Shown in pieces: positions 10,926-21,333 of a DNA stretch of 64,000 nt; the stretch's first letter is position 1, and each line of letters begins with the position of its first letter. The stretch is from Isoperla grammatica. Taxonomy: Eukaryota; Arthropoda; Insecta; Plecoptera; Perlodidae. The stretch is from the NCBI GenBank assembly GCA_945910005.1, contig OX246747.1:628947-692946 (forward strand). The letters run 5' to 3'. Position numbers and translations under genes: made by a program. The notes under the pieces are model-generated. The model did not search any database. It had not been told where the DNA came from and saw only the letters and a program-made list of their open reading frames with translations.

Positions 10926-10971
10926 CTCCTGAACCTGCAAAGGAGTATCACTGGGGGAGCTTAATGCAGGT
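10907..10971 (+). promoter_or_regulatory. Gag-pol -1 ribosomal frameshift signal with H-type pseudoknot
   Basis: The slippery heptamer G GGA AAC (10907-10913) is in the correct X XXY YYZ phase of gag. After a 7-nt spacer, stem 1 pairs AGTGACTCCT (10921-10930) with AGGAGT-AT-CACT (10941-10952, two bulged bases). The loop segment ACCTGCA (10933-10939) is exactly complementary to TGCAGGT (10965-10971), forming stem 2 of a pseudoknot. Slippery site, spacer and pseudoknot match the known architecture of -1 frameshift elements, and pol is in the -1 frame relative to gag. Confidence 0.9.
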
Positions 10972-13900
10972 CCACTTGCCGGAGATAAGCGATAGTGAAC
11001 CCACCTTAGCCTTCGTGGTGGGAACACAAACATTTACAGCCTTGTTGGACTCAGGGTCGTCGGTTAGCTGTATGGGCACCGTGGTGCTGCGGGCTTTTCG
11101 TGCTGCAGGTGTGTCGATTCACCCGGTGTGTACTCCCTTTATGCTTGCTTCTGGCACGACCACAGCCGATGCTGTAGCACAGGTGTCACTACACGGGAGT
11201 ATAGGTTACGGCAAACTGAACCTTTGGCATCTCCCTAGCCTCCATAAGGACATGATACTAGGGCGTGATTTCTTGCGGATGGCTCGCTGGACTTTGACCT
11301 TTGAAGCGAGCGGCTTGCCGCTTACTTATCCCACTCTCACATTGCTCCCGACTAGTTTTGCATCTTCTTCATCATCATCTGCTGATGTTACCATACACCC
11401 ACCATCGCTGGATGCGGCCACGGATCTTCCGACCAGGTGGCCATCACAACGGCGAGAACCTTCCGCTCCTGCATTCCTTGCTGCGCAACGGTCAACAACT
11501 ATCAACCAACCCGTCTCCTATCAGCAGTATCCGAACGTATCTTATGTCACTGAGAGTGCTACGAAACCAGGTGCCACCCGCTTGTCTCCGTCACATCACC
11601 CCCTACCAGAGACCAGCGGTATGGTAGCGACTGGAGGATCCGAAGAAGGGGTCGTTTCGGACCTGGTCCACGGGGTGCAATGCCCCACTGCCATGCATGT
11701 CCGCCTGCGCGCCCTCCTCACCACGCATGCAAGCACGTTCACGTCCGTACCGGGGAAGACAACTCTGGCAGCGCATGAGATCGATACAGGGGATAATCAG
11801 CCGGTCAGGTGTCGCCTGCGACCGGTCAACTGCACCAAACGGGAGATTCTCGACTCCCTATTGGACGACTTGTTGGAGCAAGGCATCATAGCACCTGGAG
11901 AGAGCGACTGGGCTTCTGCACCGGTCATTGTGCCCAAGAAGTCGGGGGGATACCGGCTCGCTGTCGACTACAGACCACTGAACAAACGAACACGTGTTGC
12001 GGTATACCCAATGCCGACTACAGAGTGGGTCCTAGCTCAACTCGGAAAGGCCAAATGGTTTACCACATTGGATCTGTCGCAAGGTTTTCACCAGATTCCA
12101 GTCGATTCTAAGGATCGGCACAAGACTGCGTTTATTTGCCATAGGGGAACCTTTGTCTACAACAGAATGCCGTTTGGGCTCGCAGGTAGTCCGGCGCGTT
12201 TCCAAAAGCTGATGGATCGGGTCTTACGTGAACTAAAGTATGTGTGCGTTATGCCGTTTTTAGACGACATCATTATTTTCTCCGAGACTTTGGAGGAACA
12301 CATGCTCCATTTGGCTATGGTGCTGCAGCGCTTACAGGCAGCAGGTCTGACGGTCAACCCACTAAAAGTAGCCCTATTTCGTCAGCGGCTACACTTCTTA
12401 GGGCATGTCATAACCCCAGGGCATTGCCACCCCGACCCCTCTAAAGTGAATGCATTGAAAGCATTTCCACGTCCGGTTAACCTTAAGACACTACGGAGAT
12501 TCTTGGGTTTCGTGGGTTATTACCGCCAATTCATCCCGTCCTTTGCTGAAAAGGCTGCAGCACTTACTCACCTTCTGCGAAAACGTACACGGTGGCAGTG
12601 GAGAACAGACCAGCAGACGGCGTTTAACGTCTTGACGTCGGCATTAGGGGACGAGACATCTCTCATGCTGCCGGACCTTAACAAGAAATTCGTTGTGGAA
12701 ACGGATGCATCGGGGATTGGTATAGGCGCGGTCCTTCTGCAGGAACGGGACGGTGTCCTCCATCCAGTTGAGTTCATAAGTCGCCGACTGGACGTCCACG
12801 AGGCTAACTATACCGTACAAGAGTGGGAGTGCCTAGCTGTGGTGTGGGCGGTAGAACGATTTCGTCCCTACCTCGAGTATACGGCGTTCGACATCTACTG
12901 CGACCATGCCTCCTTGGCATGGATGTTCCAGACCTCGCAAACCTCCAACAGGGTCCGGCGCTGGGTACTCCGACTACAAGGCTTCAACTGTACAATCAAG
13001 TTTCGGAAAGGCTCGACTAATGTTCCAGCTGATGCGTTGAGTCGGGCACCATGCGCATCGTTGCCACTTCCAGAAGTCCATAGTACGGCAGAGGACCTGT
13101 TCCCGATTCACGATCACCAACCGGCTTCCTCTGTTCACTTCGACACCGGCACTGTGGCCCATGTAGACGTTGTGGACGTGTCGGTGCTGACGGACATGGC
13201 GCGGTTCGCTGCCCTCCAGATCCAGGATGCTGAACTTAATTGCCTGCGAGACCATCTCGAGACAGGAAGGTTGCCGCAAGAGGTCAAGCTGGCATCGTGG
13301 GTTCGAGCCGCTGCAGAGGAAAGTTCCCTGGATGAACATGGATGTCTTCACCGTAGCGTGGGGCGCGCTCAAGACGACGGGACCGAGGTCAACACTCGAT
13401 TATGGTTACCAAAATGTCTGCGCCACCTCGTCTTACAGGCAGAACATGATCACCCTCTCAGCGCTCATCCCGGGTACCTTCGCACACTACAGAGAGTGCA
13501 GCGCCGGTACTCGTGGGTGGGAATGCGTGCCGATGTCGGTGCGTACGTGAAAGCGTGCACGGTTTGTCAGTCTTTTAAACCGACACGGCAAAAGCCTTTG
13601 GGAATGATGGCGAGTACATGGGCAGAGGCACCGTTTGTACAGCTTTCTGTCGATCTAGTGGGGCCGCTTCCTACAACCAAAAAGGGTCACAAGCACATAC
13701 TGGTCGTATTGGACAAATTTTCCAAATTTGTCGAGATTTACCCCCTTCGTGCAGCTACAACAAAGTCCATTGTTCGCTGCATGGTGGACTTCTTTTGCCA
13801 CCATGGGTTTCCGGTCTCCATCTCAAGCGACAATGGTAAACCGTTCGTCAGTACCTTATGGAAAGGGGTGTTACAACATCTAAACATCGCTGACCGACAC

Positions 13901-14590
13901 ACGGTGCCATACAGGCCAGCTGGCCAGATGGTGGAACGTTATAATGCCGTAGTTAAAGAAGGTATGAAAGCATATTGCGACTCTCATCGCGAATGGGACG
14001 AACATTTGCCCGAAATTGGGTTCGCATTGCGTACATCCATCAGCAGCGTTACCGGGCATACACCCGCATACCTTTGTCACGGGAGAGAGTTAAGGGTTCC
14101 CTGGGATCTGCAGCCATCTTTACCACCCGTGCCAGCATCGCCGACAGTCCACCAGGAATATGCTGCCCAGCTGAAAAGTCGTATGACCGAAGCGCTGGAG
14201 TTCTGCAGGACAAATATGACTAAAGCCTATGATTGCCAGGAGCTTCGCTACAACAACAACCGGCAGCAGCACACCTTCCAGCTCGGGGATCTCGTTTGGC
14301 GTGACCAGCACACGCTGAGCAATGCGGCCAAGGGTGTTGCAGCCAGTATGGCGGCGAAAAGAAATGGACCCTACCAGATCACTCACCGTTTGGGCCCGAA
14401 CACCTTCAGCCTGCAGAACAACAAAGGCAAGCCCGCGGGGGTCGCCAATGCCGATCAGCTAACAGTCTTCGTGCCAACTCCACAGTGGGCTACCGGCAGG
14501 CAACGGGCCGCGGCGAGAGCCCCGACAGCAGCTCCACCGCCGGGGGGACGCCATCGTTACCAGTTACGGAGCACCGTAACGGGGCTTTAA
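10910..14590 (+). CDS. pol: Pol polyprotein (protease, RT, RNase H, integrase), made by -1 frameshift
   Basis: About 1,226 residues from the shift codon. The frame is open back to an ATG at 10703, but that overlaps gag and is unlikely to be used. Residues count from codon 10910. Aspartic protease: LLDSGSS, catalytic D47. Reverse transcriptase: first catalytic Asp in TTLDLSQGF (D388), MPFGLAGSPARFQ, then FLDD (450-453; YxDD equivalent), then FLGHV. RNase H: VETDASG (D599) and ADALSRA. Integrase: HHCC zinc domain (H846, H853, C883, C886), catalytic D915 (VDLVGP), D974 (SSDNG), E1009 (MVERYN), and a GPY/F module (GPY at 1153-1155). No chromodomain is evident. The last two integrase acidic residues are 34 apart rather than the usual 35, because the usual N-G before V-E is shortened. 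The frame is intact; the TAA at 14588-14590 abuts the polypurine tract. Confidence 0.95.
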   Translation, partial: KRAAVTPEPAKEYHWGSLMQVHLPEISDSEPTLAFVVGTQTFTALLDSGSSVSCMGTVVLRAFRAAGVSIHPVCTPFMLASGTTTADAVAQVSLHGSIGYGKLNLWHLPSLHKDMILGRDFLRMARWTLTFEASGLPLTYPTLTLLPTSFASSSSSSADVTIHPPSLDAATDLPTRWPSQRREPSAPAFLAAQRSTTINQPVSYQQYPNVSYVTESATKPGATRLSPSHHPLPETSGMVATGGSEEGVVSDLVHGVQCPTAMHVRLRALLTTHASTFTSVPGKTTLAAHEIDTGDNQPVRCRLRPVNCTKREILDSLLDDLLEQGIIAPGESDWASAPVIVPKKSGGYRLAVDYRPLNKRTRVAVYPMPTTEWVLAQLGKAKWFTTLDLSQGFHQIPVDSKDRHKTAFICHRGTFVYNRMPFGLAGSPARFQKLMDRVLRELKYVCVMPFLDDIIIFSETLEEHMLHLAMVLQRLQAAGLTVNPLKVALFRQRLHFLGHVITPGHCHPDPSKVNALKAFPRPVNLKTLRRFLGFVGYYRQFIPSFAEKAAALTHLLRKRTRWQWRTDQQTAFNVLTSALGDETSLMLPDLNKKFVVETDASGIGIGAVLLQERDGVLHPVEFISRRLDVHEANYTVQEWECLAVVWAVERFRPYLEYTAFDIYCDHASLAWMFQTSQTSNRVRRWVLRLQGFNCTIKFRKGSTNVPADALSRAPCASLPLPEVHSTAEDLFPIHDHQPASSVHFDTGTVAHVDVVDVSVLTDMARFAALQIQDAELNCLRDHLETGRLPQEVKLASWVRAAAEESSLDEHGCLHRSVGRAQDDGTEVNTRLWLPKCLRHLVLQAEHDHPLSAHPGYLRTLQRVQRRYSWVGMRADVGAYVKACTVCQSFKPTRQKPLGMMASTWAEAPFVQLSVDLVGPLPTTKKGHKHILVVLDKFSKFVEIYPLRAATTKSIVRCMVDFFCHHGFPVSISSDNGKPFVSTLWKGVLQHLNIADRHTVPYRPAGQMVERYNAVVKEGMKAYCDSHREWDEHLPEIGFALRTSISSVTGHTPAYLCHGRELRVPWDLQPSLPPVPASPTVHQEYAAQLKSRMTEALEFCRTNMTKAYDCQELRYNNNRQQHTFQLGDLVWRDQHTLSNAAKGVAASMAAKRNGPYQITHRLGPNTFSLQNNKGKPAGVANADQLTVFVPTPQWATGRQRAAARAPTAAPPPGGRHRYQLRSTVTGL

Positions 14591-14600
14591 GGGGCGGGGA
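14589..14600 (+). promoter_or_regulatory. Polypurine tract
   Basis: AAGGGGCGGGGA lies one base before the 3' LTR and overlaps the pol stop codon. It is the expected primer for plus-strand DNA synthesis. A single C interrupts the purines. Confidence 0.85.
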
Positions 14601-14601
14601 T

Positions 14602-14958
14602 TGTTAGGGCAGGGTAGCCCCACCCTAACGGATAGGGTATAGATATAGTTAGCATAGTTACATTATATATAGTACATTTGTAGTAGATTAGAGTAAGACG
14701 TGTGAACGGGCCGGCGGGGTTTGGTCGGGGGCGAGGAAGGGATGGTCGCCAGCTCGACAGTGTGCGCTGGGCACTGAAAGCGCACGGACGGAGGTTGTCC
14801 GGTTAGACTAGGATAGTTTGTAGGAATTTAGTTTATAATATACATGTGGCATATTTGCAAATTTTAAAGTGTACTTCTGTTAATAAATAGTGTTGTGAAT
14901 GATATTTGGCTGTGTCGTGGTCGTGGAACTACCCCTCATATCCCTAGTAACCGTAACA
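14602..14958 (+). repeat. 3' long terminal repeat (357 bp)
   Basis: Same TGTTA...TAACA ends as the 5' LTR, with one mismatch and a single copy of the 35-bp TATA-containing segment. AATAAA lies at 14882-14887. The flanking GATT at 14959-14962 completes the target duplication. Confidence 0.97.
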
Positions 14959-14962
14959 GATT

Positions 14963-15015
14963 TAAAAATGAAAGTTTTGAGCGGTTTTTGACGTAGAGGT
15001 ATCCTCCCTTGTTAA
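14963..15015. mobile_element. Palindromic MITE, right end, split by the retrotransposon
   Basis: It resumes the element broken at 9350 (TTTTTGACGTAGAGGTATCCT) and ends with TTAA at 15012-15015. Aligned to the intact copy at 62468-62837, the two halves join exactly once the retrotransposon and one GATT are removed. Confidence 0.8.
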
Positions 15016-15447
15016 CCTACCCGAAGTTTTGTTTTACTGCGTAGAAAATACAAACGCGTATATTGAATCAGTAGAATTCAAAACATCAGCCAACATAACA
15101 GTTGATTTACCGTTCATATTCAATTATTGGATATAAATAAATAAACATAAAACAAACAAGTCTGTAAAAATGAAAAAATAATTAATTTGTATATTGTTTG
15201 CAGGCGTAGAAAGTGAAAAGAATAAACATTAAATATACATATTGTGATAATCACATTCGAATCTGTTTACACATGTTGATAATGCAGTAATGCTACTTGC
15301 TTTAAAAGTAATTACATTTCGGTTCTGTTACAATAATGAATGGACCATGTTAATAGCGGAGTATACATCAATAGTGGTCAGGCTGGAGGAGAATGGAAAC
15401 ACTAGTCCCGCCTGCACACACGCTGTTTCAACACATTGTATACGCAA
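15016..15447. other. AT-rich spacer with a fragment of element X
   Basis: No supported gene. At 15419-15434 lies CACGCTGTTTCAAC, the hallmark of the interspersed element X seen also at 42061, 51205 and 53296 (minus). It is only about 15-30 bp from the start of the 42-bp array. Confidence 0.6.
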
Positions 15448-18437
15448 TACGCACACAGGTACGAGACTAGTTACGTCGGGCCGACTATATACGCACACAG
15501 GTACGAGACTAGTTACGTCGGGCCGACTATATACGCACACAGGTACGAGACTAGTTACGTCGGGCCGACTATATACGCACACAGGTACGAGACTAGTTAC
15601 GTCGGGCCGACTATATACGCACACAGGTACGAGACTAGTTACGTCGGGCCGACTATATACGCACACAGGTACGAGACTAGTTACGTCGGGCCGACTATAT
15701 ACGCACACAGGTACGAGACTAGTTACGTCGGGCCGACTATATACGCACACAGGTACGAGACTAGTTACGTCGGGCCGACTATATACGCACACAGGTACGA
15801 GACTAGTTACGTCGGGCCGACTATATACGCACACAGGTACGAGACTAGTTACGTCGGGCCGACTATATACGCACACAGGTACGAGACTAGTTACGTCGGG
15901 CCGACTATATACGCACACAGGTACGAGACTAGTTACGTCGGGCCGACTATATACGCACACAGGTACGAGACTAGTTACGTCGGGCCGACTATATACGCAC
16001 ACAGGTACGAGACTAGCTACGTCGGGCCGACTATATACGCACACAGGTACGAGACTAGTTACGTCGGGCCGACTATATACGCACACAGGTACGAGACTAG
16101 TTACGTCGGGCCGACTATATACGCACACAGGTACGAGACTAGTTACGTCGGGCCGACTATATACGCACACAGGTACGAGACTAGTTACGTCGGGCCGACT
16201 ATATACGCACACAGGTACGAGACTAGTTACGTCGGGCCGACTATATACGCACACAGGTACGAGACTAGTTACGTCGGGCCGACTATATACGCACACAGGT
16301 ACGAGACTTGCTACGTCGGGCCGACTATATACGCACACAGGTACGAGACTTGCTACGTCGGGCCGACTATATACGCACACAGGTACGAGACTAGCTACGT
16401 CGGGCCGACTATATACGCACACAGGTACGAGACTAGCTACGTCGGGCCGACTATATACGCACACAGGTACGAGACTAGTTACGTCGGGCCGACTATATAC
16501 GCACACAGGTACGAGACTAGCTACGTCGGGCCGACTATATACGCACACAGGTACGAGACTAGCTACGTCGGGCCGACTATATACGCACACAGGTACGAGA
16601 CTAGTTACGTCGGGCCGACTATATACGCACACAGGTACGAGACTAGTTACGTCGGGCCGACTATATACGCACACAGGTACGAGACTAGCTACGTCGGGCC
16701 GACTATATACGCACACAGGTACGAGACTAGTTACGTCGGGCCGACTATATACGCACACAGGTACGAGACTAGTTACGTCGGGCCGACTATATACGCACAC
16801 AGGTACGAGACTAGCTACGTCGGGCCGACTATATACGCACACAGGTACGAGACTAGTTACGTCGGGCCGACTATATACGCACACAGGTACGAGACTAGCT
16901 ACGTCGGGCCGACTATATACGCACACAGGTACGAGACTAGTTACGTCGGGCCGACTATATACGCACACAGGTACGAGACTAGTTACGTCGGGCCAACTAT
17001 ATACGCACACAGGTACGAGACTAGTTACGTCAGGCCGACTATATACGCACACAGGTACGAGACTAGTTACGTCGGGCCGACTATATACGCACACAGGTAC
17101 GAGACTAGCTACGTCGGGCCGACTATATACGCACACAGGTACGAGACTAGCTACGTCGGGCCGACTATATACGCACACAGGTACGAGACTAGTTACGTCG
17201 GGCCGACTATATACGCACACAGGTACGAGACTAGTTACGTCGGGCCGACTATATACGCACACAGGTACGAGACTAGTTACGTCGGGCCGACTATATACGC
17301 ACACAGGTACGAAACTAGTTACGTCGGGCCGACTATATACGCACACAGGTACGAGACTAGCTACGTCGGGCCGACTATATACGCACACAGGTACGAGACT
17401 AGTTACGTCGGGCCGACTATATACGCACACAGGTACGAGACTAGCTACGTCGGGCCGACTATATACGCACACAGGTACGAGACTAGTTACGTCGGGCCGA
17501 CTATATACGCACACAGGTACGAGACTAGCTACGTCGGGCCGACTATATACGCACACAGGTACGAGACTAGTTACGTCGGGCCGACTATATACGCACACAG
17601 GTACGAGACTAGTTACGTCGGGCCGACTATATACGCACACAGGTACGAGACTAGTTACGTCGGGCCGACTATATACGCACACAGGTACGAGACTAGTTAC
17701 GTCGGGCAGACTATATACGCACACAGGTACGAGACTAGCTACGTCGGGCCGACTATATACGCACACAGGTACGAGACTAGTTACGTCGGGCCGACTATAT
17801 ACGCACACAGGTACGAGACTAGTTACGTCGGGCCGACTATATACGCACACAGGTACGAGACTAGTTACGTCGGGCCGACTATATACGCACACAGGTACGA
17901 GACTAGCTACGTCGGGCCGACTATATACGCACACAGGTACGAGACTAGTTACGTCGGGCCGACTATATACGCACACAGGTACGAGACTAGTTACGTCGGG
18001 CCGACTATATACGCACACAGGTACGAGACTAGCTACGTCGGGCCGACTATATACGCACACAGGTACGAGACTAGTTACGTCGGGCAGACTATATACGCAC
18101 ACAGGTACGAGACTAGCTACGTCGGGCCGACTATATACGCACACAGGTACGAGACTAGTTACGTCGGGCCGACTATATACGCACACAGGTACGAGACTAG
18201 TTACGTCGGGCCGACTATATACGCACACAGGTACGAGACTAGTTACGTCGGGCCGACTATATACGCACACAGGTACGAGACTAGTTACGTCGGGCCGACT
18301 ATATACGCACACAGGTACGAGACTAGCTACGTCGGGCCGACTATATACGCACACAGGTACGAGACTAGCTACGTCGGGCCGACTATATACGCACACAGGT
18401 ACGAGACTAGCTACGTCGGGCCGACTATATACGCACA
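15448..18437. repeat. 42-bp minisatellite array (about 71 copies)
   Basis: A 42-bp unit (ACGCACACAGGTACGAGACT, then AGTTACGTCGGGCCGACTATAT) repeats about 71 times. The main polymorphism is T/C in AGTTACG or AGCTACG. The first 13 units are all T, T and C then mix, and the last three are C. Because 42 is divisible by three, two plus frames and one minus frame stay open for over 1,000 codons. All three being open argues that none is selected. The core GAGACTAGTTACGT-GGGCC also occurs singly at 51318-51339 within element X. Confidence 0.96.
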
Positions 18438-18715
18438 TATATGGGTAATGACTCAATCGACGTCGAAACGATTTACGATACCGTAATATTAATAGAGATA
18501 CGAACGAACGTGGAGCTGTTGGAGGGGGGGGGGGGGAGAGGGGGGGGGGGGGATGACGTCACTGGCACGCTAGCATCTGTCACCCGCGGTGTGGCTGGCG
18601 ATGATAACAACAACACTCTGAGGTTGACGTTAACAATTTCAACTTGTTCAGTACACAAGTTCGGAAATAGAGGGAAGGCATGGTAGGTGGATAGGTACAC
18701 ATGTGTTTACAAGTG
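18438..18715. other. Spacer with G-run tract
   Basis: It contains two long G runs within 18521-18552 (potential G-quadruplex) followed by GATGACGTCACT, a palindromic CRE-type octamer. No gene is supported. Confidence 0.5.
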
Positions 18716-19640
18716 CGTAGTGCTGACACACGCACGTGATGCGCGGTGCTGGCACACGCACGTGATGCGCGGTGCTGACACACGCACGTGATGCGCGGTG
18801 CTGACACACGCACGTGATGCGTAGTGCTGACACACGCATGTGATGCGCGGTGCTGGCACACGCACGTGATGCGCGGTGCTGACACACGCACGTGATGCGC
18901 GGTGCTGACACACGCACGTGATGCGTAGTGCTGACACACGCATGTGATGCGCGGTGCTGACACACGCACGTGATGCGCGGTGCTGACACACGCACGTGAT
19001 GCGTAGTGCTGACACACGCATGTGATGCGCGGTGCTGACACACGCATGTGATGCGCGGTGCTGACACACGCACGTGATGCGCGGTGCTGACACACGCACG
19101 TGATGCGCGGTGCTGACACACGCATGTGATGCGCGGTGCTGACACACGCATGTGATGCGCGGTGCTGACACACGCATGTGATGCGCGGTGCTGACACACG
19201 CATGTGATGCGCGGTGCTGACACACACACGTGATGCGCGGTGCTGACACACGCACGTGATGCGCGGTGCTGACACACGCACGTGATGCGCGGTGCTGACA
19301 CACGCACGTGATGCGCGGTGCTGACACACGCATGTGATGCGCGGTGCTGACACACGCACGTGATGCGCGGTGCTGACACACGCACGTGATGCGCGGTGCT
19401 GACACACGCACGTGATGCGCGGTGCTGACACACGCATGTGATGCGCCGTGCTGACACACGCACGTGATGCGCGGTGCTGACGCACGCATGTGATGCGCGG
19501 TGTGACACACGCATGTGATGCGCGGTGCTGACACACGCATGTGATGCGCGGTGCTGACACACGCATGTGATGCGCCGTGCTGACACACGCATGTGATGCG
19601 CCGTGCTGACACACGCACGTGATGCGCGGTGCTGACACAC
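18716..19640. repeat. 26-bp minisatellite array (about 35 copies)
   Basis: The unit is GATGCGCGGTGCTGACACAC followed by GCACGT or GCATGT, repeated about 35 times, with a GTAGTGCTG variant early in the array. Nearly every unit creates CACGTG or CATGTG (E-box-type hexamers) at the unit junction. Since 26 is not a multiple of three, the three minus frames cycle through the same three peptides and stay open. I consider them non-coding. Confidence 0.95.
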
Positions 19641-20021
19641 ACATATTGTATACAGAGCACAGAACCGTTGCGAAGAGGTATTTTCATGCTTGATTTACTT
19701 ATTGAATTGTTACTAATGAACCGAACAGAAAAATCAGTTCTTGTAATCGTAATCAACAAGACAGTATTCCGCTGATAACACAATACCCTCCCCCCACCCC
19801 CAACACAAGGTAATAATTACCCCCCCCCCCCCCCCCTAACACGAGCCGACCACCCATCGGAAACATGAGAACAGACGAAAAGTCGAACGCAAACAACACA
19901 GTTGTTATGTTGTTATCTGTGGTGGGCGGGATGGAGTGAATATAATTGTACAATTACGCGGTCGGCGCTACCGGAGCCGATAATAGAGCAAACACAGGCA
20001 GCGAAAGAATAGCTGCCAGTA

Positions 20022-20084
<63 letters not shown>

Positions 20085-20584
20085 ATTATCTGGCTTGTCG
20101 CAACGCGAATGGAACAGGATAGCAGGAATGCGTTGGAGTTTTCAGGTATTGATGTATTTATTTACCTTATTTTTACTCTATCGAATAACAGACCTGAGAA
20201 ACACACAAATATCGCATTGAGATAGAATGAGACTAAGATTGCATAAAATTTATGTTTGGAAGCAAATGTCAATGTTTCGCACCATAAAGAACTCGAAACG
20301 ATCGCAACAATAACGAACAGTTCCAAGATTTCAGCTGATCCCGTCATGAAATATGGCACTTTTGGAAAACAAATTGCCAAACCCGGCGATATTTTAAACC
20401 TGGCAAAAACGCAATAATTTGCGAAAATGTATAACTATTGGAGTATAACTATTGGTGTATTTCTATTGGACTAGCCATCGCGGACGGTGTTGATCGATAT
20501 CGATCGAAAGTCGAAATAACAAATAATCGATCTAAATCTAACCCCCAATTAATCGATCGATAAACGATCATGTCGCGTGTCACA
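19641..20584. other. Spacer with C-tracts and a (CTGT)n microsatellite
   Basis: C-rich tracts lie at 19788-19802 and 19820-19836. A perfect CTGT tetranucleotide run of about 15 copies lies at 20024-20084. No gene is supported. Confidence 0.7.
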
Positions 20585-20690
20585 CACTGAGTCGTCGCAT
20601 CGTCTAGCCTTGCGTGTTTCTTCCGCTTCCAATGCCGAAGGTCCAGGGTTCAAATCCCGGTTTGAGAATGAGGTTTTTGGTACTTGAAGG
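20585..20690 (+). mobile_element. Possible tRNA-derived SINE fragment
   Basis: A B-box-like GGTTCAAATCC (20647-20657) lies in a tRNA T-arm context (CCAGGGTTCAAATCCCGG). The A box is weak or decayed, around TCTAGCCTTGCGTG (20600-20613). Could also be a tRNA pseudogene. Confidence 0.4.
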
Positions 20691-21333
20691 GACTTTAATC
20701 CATCAACATGATGTAGATGTTAACAGTGACCTGAGAGTCGTCGCAGCAACGAAGCACATAACAAATGGTTTAAAGTTCCCTATTGAAAGTCAGTTCTTGC
20801 AACTGATAGGTTCCACGTACGTCACGTCTGTTCGCGTGGCGGCCATATTTGCGACCAAGCCTGGACGTTGTCACGGAGAAACAACTGAAGCCTGTTGTGG
20901 TAAAACACAGATATTCTTATAGTTGTTTAAAATGCAGCTCATTTTTAAATTAAATTCACATGTGAGGTAGTTTGTGATTTTGTAATTACTTTTGTTTACT
21001 TTTCGTTTTGTTTCTTTTTGTTTTGTTTTCTTTTTAACTTTTTTTTTTAAATAATATTCGCCGATGATCCACATCAATCGTGGCCGCTGTGACGTCACGT
21101 GGGAACTGTGAATAATCGAACTCTTGTCGCGTAGATGGGAAGTGCAAATGCAAACTTGGCCGGAACGAAGTAAGACTCCCAATAGACCGGGAGGCAAATC
21201 GTTTACCCCGTATAGTGCTGCGATATTGCCACCGTCTACCGCGCGTAATGCGGTGCTCAGTATGCAAACATCGCATCCAAGATGGCGGACCGGCGAACTA
21301 TTTGCCGGTCCGGTGGTCCTTGGATTGCCAATC
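20691..21333. other. Spacer with a CRE/E-box composite and a GC hairpin
   Basis: GTGACGTCACGTG (21089-21101) overlaps a palindromic CRE (TGACGTCA) with an E-box (CACGTG). An 8-bp perfect stem GGACCGGC/GCCGGTCC (21287-21294 and 21304-21311) with a 9-nt loop lies just before the next array. No supported gene. Confidence 0.5.

Larger units (their letters stand above)
9351..14958 (+). mobile_element. Intact Ty3/gypsy LTR retrotransposon
   Basis: A complete 5,608-bp element: 5' LTR, tRNA-Pro-type primer binding site, gag, a -1 frameshift signal, pol, polypurine tract and 3' LTR. The LTR ends are TGTTA...TAACA, and the flanks carry a 4-bp target duplication GATT (9347-9350 and 14959-14962). The enzyme order protease, reverse transcriptase, RNase H, integrase defines Ty3/gypsy (Metaviridae). 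There is no env-like frame after pol, because the stop codon touches the polypurine tract. Apart from a 35-bp duplication the LTRs differ at one base, and both frames are open, so insertion is recent and the copy may be competent. It sits inside an older MITE. Confidence 0.96.

Noticed and set aside
15290..18486. Three overlapping open frames of over 1,000 codons on both strands
   Set aside because: All are translations of one 42-bp repeat in different frames. Simultaneous openness on both strands is expected from a stop-free unit and argues against selection for one product.
18580..19783. Minus-strand frames of 330-358 codons
   Set aside because: They are the same three peptides of the 26-bp repeat in rotation, since 26 is not a multiple of three.
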